DNA of 5,037 nt from Desulfovibrio sp. (GTDB taxonomy: Bacteria > Desulfobacterota > Desulfovibrionia > Desulfovibrionales > Desulfovibrionaceae), in NCBI GenBank assembly GCA_028708195.1, contig JAQVZK010000193.1, positions 1 to 5,037 on the forward strand. The letters run 5' to 3'. Every line of letters begins with the position of its first letter. The first letter of the stretch is position 1. Positions 4,243 through 5,037 of the stretch are shown here, piece by piece. The notes below the pieces were generated by a model. The model was given only the letters and a program-made list of their open reading frames with translations. It was not told the DNA's origin and searched no databases. A program made the translations under genes and the position numbers.

Positions 4243-5037
4243 TCAGCGGGCGACCTGCCGCAGGGCCTGTCGCAAAAAGGCCAGCATGGAGGCATAGCGC
4301 TGGTCTTCGCGCTGCAGATAGTCCACATCCCACAGCACCCACACCATATGTCCCTTGTAGCGGGTCTGTTGCATGGGGCGCAGGCCGGGGGGCAGCCCCA
4401 GTGCCTTCACTGCCGCCGAACCCATAACCACCACACCGCGCGCACCAAGGCGCGAGGCACCTGACCAGAAGGCATCCGCATGGGGCATGAGGGCATCATC
4501 CTGACCGGGGGGGCGGTCTTCAGGGGCTGCGGGCAGGCCAGCGGGCCAGAAGGTGTGGGTTCCGGCGGGATGGGCCAGATCCTGAAGCAGTTTTTGCAAA
4601 AAGCCCCTGCGCTCCTGACGGCCCTCGGCCTGTGGGTCGCTGAGGTCAAGGCCAAGATTCCAGTATGTCCAGAGCACGAGGCCGGGGCGGGTTTTTTCCA
4701 GTTGCTGACGCCAGGGCAGGGGCCAGACATGGGGCGGCAAAGGCCGCCACGGGGGGGTGACCAATGGGCCTTCTGCCGTGGCGGATTCGTTACGGGGAGC
4801 CGCGCCAGAGGGAGCCGCGCCAGCAGGCCTGCTGCCAGAAGGTCCGGTATCAGCAGATGCCGTGCGGGCGTTCCCCTGAGGGTGGTGCGCGGCGAAACGC
4901 TGCGAGGGCCTTGCGGCTTGCCCGGTTTGGCCTGTCTGTACCGCTTGTCCTGTTTGGCCCGCGTGTCCCGTTTGAGCAGGGTGCACGGGGCGTCCTGTCT
5001 GCCTGCCAGCGTAGCCTGCCGGGCTCCCCGTGGATCC
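4243..5037 (-). CDS. Unrecognised protein with repetitive Q/T/G/A/P-rich N-terminus, 5' partial
   Basis: The frame is open to the right edge, so the GTG at 4986 is not necessarily the start; 264 residues are visible. Residues about 1-95 are low-complexity and probably disordered, with six-residue units of type QTGxAx at 13-42 and PAGAAPSGAAP further on. A folded, Trp-rich part follows (about 98-264): PLPWRQQL, LVLWTYWNLGLDL, LLQDLAHPAGTHTFWP, ADAFWSGASRLGARGVVVMGSAAVKAL, then HMVWVLWDVDYL and a helical C-terminus. Alternating strand-like (GVVVMGSAA) and helical stretches suggest an alpha/beta fold. The FWSG...VVVMGSAA part faintly recalls uracil-DNA-glycosylase-like proteins, but I see none of their catalytic motifs. 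No signal peptide can be judged because the start is missing. The stop lies 128 bp upstream of the lysO start on the same strand, so it may share a transcript. Function unknown. Confidence 0.7.
   Translation of the reverse strand, partial: GSTGSPAGYAGRQTGRPVHPAQTGHAGQTGQAVQTGQTGQAARPSQRFAAHHPQGNARTASADTGPSGSRPAGAAPSGAAPRNESATAEGPLVTPPWRPLPPHVWPLPWRQQLEKTRPGLVLWTYWNLGLDLSDPQAEGRQERRGFLQKLLQDLAHPAGTHTFWPAGLPAAPEDRPPGQDDALMPHADAFWSGASRLGARGVVVMGSAAVKALGLPPGLRPMQQTRYKGHMVWVLWDVDYLQREDQRYASMLAFLRQALRQVAR
4796..4825 (-). repeat. 15-bp tandem duplication within the coding region
   Basis: GGAGCCGCGCCAGAG (4796-4810) is followed directly by GGAGCCGCGCCAGCA (4811-4825), matching at 13 of 15 bases. On the coding strand it gives the repeated GAAPS/GAAPR stretch. 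Being a multiple of three, it keeps the frame. Confidence 0.6.
4912..5001 (-). repeat. Coding tandem repeat, 18-bp imperfect units
   Basis: On the minus strand, degenerate 18-nt units encode QTGRPV, QTGHAG, QTGQAV and QTGQAA, broken by one 9-nt insert (HPA) and one half unit (QTG). The unit start CARACNGGN recurs throughout. The repeats stay in frame, so copy-number change would only lengthen or shorten the N-terminal region. Confidence 0.6.

Noticed and set aside
4243..4745. Uracil-DNA glycosylase call for the right-edge protein
   Set aside because: Only a loose resemblance around FWSG and VVVMGSAA; the family's catalytic and DNA-binding motifs are not visible.
1..5037. CRISPR array, tRNA, rRNA, insertion sequence or prophage
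   Set aside because: No regularly spaced identical repeats, no cloverleaf, no rRNA sequence, and no transposase, integrase or terminal inverted repeats were seen.

Overview
The window reads as bacterial chromosome from a GC-rich Gram-negative bacterium. Gene content and protein style point to a Desulfovibrio-type sulfate reducer (Desulfovibrionaceae). The main pointer is a HEAT-repeat protein with a motif typical of that group, followed by the general codon and GC character. This is an inference from remembered families, with no database search. I see no rRNA, tRNA, CRISPR array, insertion sequence or phage gene.

Layout: (1) Positions 1-745, plus strand: C-terminal part of an aminopeptidase-like (M28-fold, DUF2172/DUF4910) protein with a winged-helix tail, cut by the left edge. 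Relatives often sit in surface-polysaccharide loci. (2) Positions 746-1142: about 400 bp without a convincing gene, somewhat AT-richer, holding a weak terminator and a candidate promoter. (3) Positions 1143-1943, plus strand: complete LigB-superfamily extradiol dioxygenase of the YgiD/DODA type. (4) Positions 1944-2297: convergent intergenic region with stacked hairpins and a 23-bp imperfect direct repeat at exactly 70-bp spacing. (5) Positions 2298-2990, minus strand: HEAT-repeat protein. (6) Positions 2991-3134: short gap with a candidate promoter for the HEAT gene. (7) Positions 3135-4114, minus strand: two genes overlapping by ATGA that together make one LysO-type (DUF340) lysine exporter. 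(8) Positions 4243-5037, minus strand: an unrecognised protein with a repetitive Q/T/G/A/P-rich N-terminus, cut by the right edge.

Functional links are loose. The two lysO halves almost certainly form one transporter and are translationally coupled. The right-edge gene lies upstream of them on the same strand with a 128-bp gap, so co-transcription is possible but unproven. The dioxygenase and the HEAT gene are convergent and look independently transcribed. The most interesting points are the split exporter, whose break falls between two visibly homologous halves; a predicted O2-using dioxygenase in a probable anaerobe; and the structured convergent intergenic region. I found no clear case for a wholly new multi-gene system.
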